From the NCBI GenBank assembly GCA_030593645.1, contig JAUVGT010000357.1, positions 1-5,160 of the forward strand: a DNA stretch of 5,160 nucleotides, in the 5' to 3' direction. The notes below the pieces were generated by a model that ran no database searches, was not told the DNA's origin, and was given only the letters and a program-made list of their open reading frames with translations. Position 1 is the stretch's first letter, and each line of letters begins with the position of its first letter. A program made the translations under genes and the position numbers. The DNA comes from Deltaproteobacteria bacterium (lineage in GTDB: Bacteria > Desulfobacterota > Desulfobacteria > Desulfobacterales > JAUVGT01). Positions 4,999 to 5,160 of the stretch are shown here, piece after piece.

Positions 4999-5097
4999 AA
5001 ATCCGGGCCCTTTGGAACAGGATTTTTACTGAACGAGGCCAACCCGGATTTCTCACAAGCATTCTATTACGATCGCATAGCCTGTGAGAAATGCGGG
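4999..5097. repeat. Nested inverted repeats near the right edge, possible end of a mobile element
   Basis: Two overlapping palindromes share one arm. AAATCCGGG (4999-5007) is inverted at CCCGGATTT (5043-5051). The second, CCCGGATTTCTCACA (5043-5057), is inverted at TGTGAGAAATGCGGG (5083-5097) with 14 of 15 positions matching. The middle arm can therefore pair with either neighbour. The window ends 63 bp further on, so any larger element cannot be delimited. A transposon end or a MITE is the most natural reading, but no transposase is visible. Confidence 0.6.
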
Positions 5098-5160
5098 CTA
5101 AGGGTTCGCGTAAAAATAAATTCACAAATTTTGAGGGTCGAGGCACCCAGTCGGCAAGGC

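Noticed and set aside
5069..5159. A partial - strand frame entering from the right edge and ending TAA near 5069
   Set aside because: Only about 30 residues, passing through the inverted repeat, with no recognisable family; it could be a real C-terminus but cannot be supported.
4981..5160. A partial + strand coding sequence open to the window end with a CEKCG motif
   Set aside because: It has no ATG, GTG or TTG start with a ribosome site and it runs through two palindromes, so the open frame is probably fortuitous; not annotated as a gene.

Overview
The window reads as chromosomal DNA of an anaerobic, cytochrome-c-rich bacterium, most likely a sulfate reducer of the Desulfobacterota (Desulfobacteraceae-like). 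The reasons are the D. gigas-type rubredoxin / rubredoxin:oxygen oxidoreductase pair, a rubredoxin with the C-x4-C loop known from Desulfovibrio Rd-2, a small triheme c7-type cytochrome beside a bd oxidase, and many palindromic intergenic repeats. The taxonomic call is inference; there is no rRNA or other marker gene here. All recognised genes are on the + strand.

Layout. (1) 1-204: the 3' end of cydA, cytochrome bd oxidase subunit I, cut by the window edge. (2) 205-444: an unusually long cydA-cydB gap holding copy 1 of a ~160-bp imperfect palindromic repeat. (3) 445-1886: cydB and a triheme periplasmic cytochrome c. (4) 1887-2040: repeat copy 2 in the same orientation, starting on the base after the cytochrome stop codon, so the two copies bracket cydB plus the cytochrome gene. 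(5) 2054-4671: a tight cluster of a two-domain protein (iron-sulfur-flavoprotein-like flavodoxin domain fused to a thioredoxin-type arsenate reductase/LMW phosphatase domain), an Rd-2-like rubredoxin overlapping it by 4 bp, a classical rubredoxin with a very strong ribosome binding site, and a flavodiiron rubredoxin:oxygen oxidoreductase. (6) 4672-5160: no convincing gene; a + strand terminator, a - strand terminator, then several inverted repeats that suggest mobile or MITE-like DNA running off the right edge.

How the genes fit together. The window collects two independent oxygen-consuming systems of a strict anaerobe. CydAB reduces O2 to water at the membrane using quinol. Rubredoxin plus the flavodiiron protein reduces O2 to water in the cytoplasm using NAD(P)H-derived electrons. 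The triheme cytochrome may link periplasmic electron carriers to the membrane chain. The least ordinary gene is the flavodoxin-arsenate reductase fusion: its place directly ahead of two rubredoxin genes makes it a candidate redox partner of the rubredoxins or a self-contained reductase. That idea is inference from context and domain content, not shown by the sequence.
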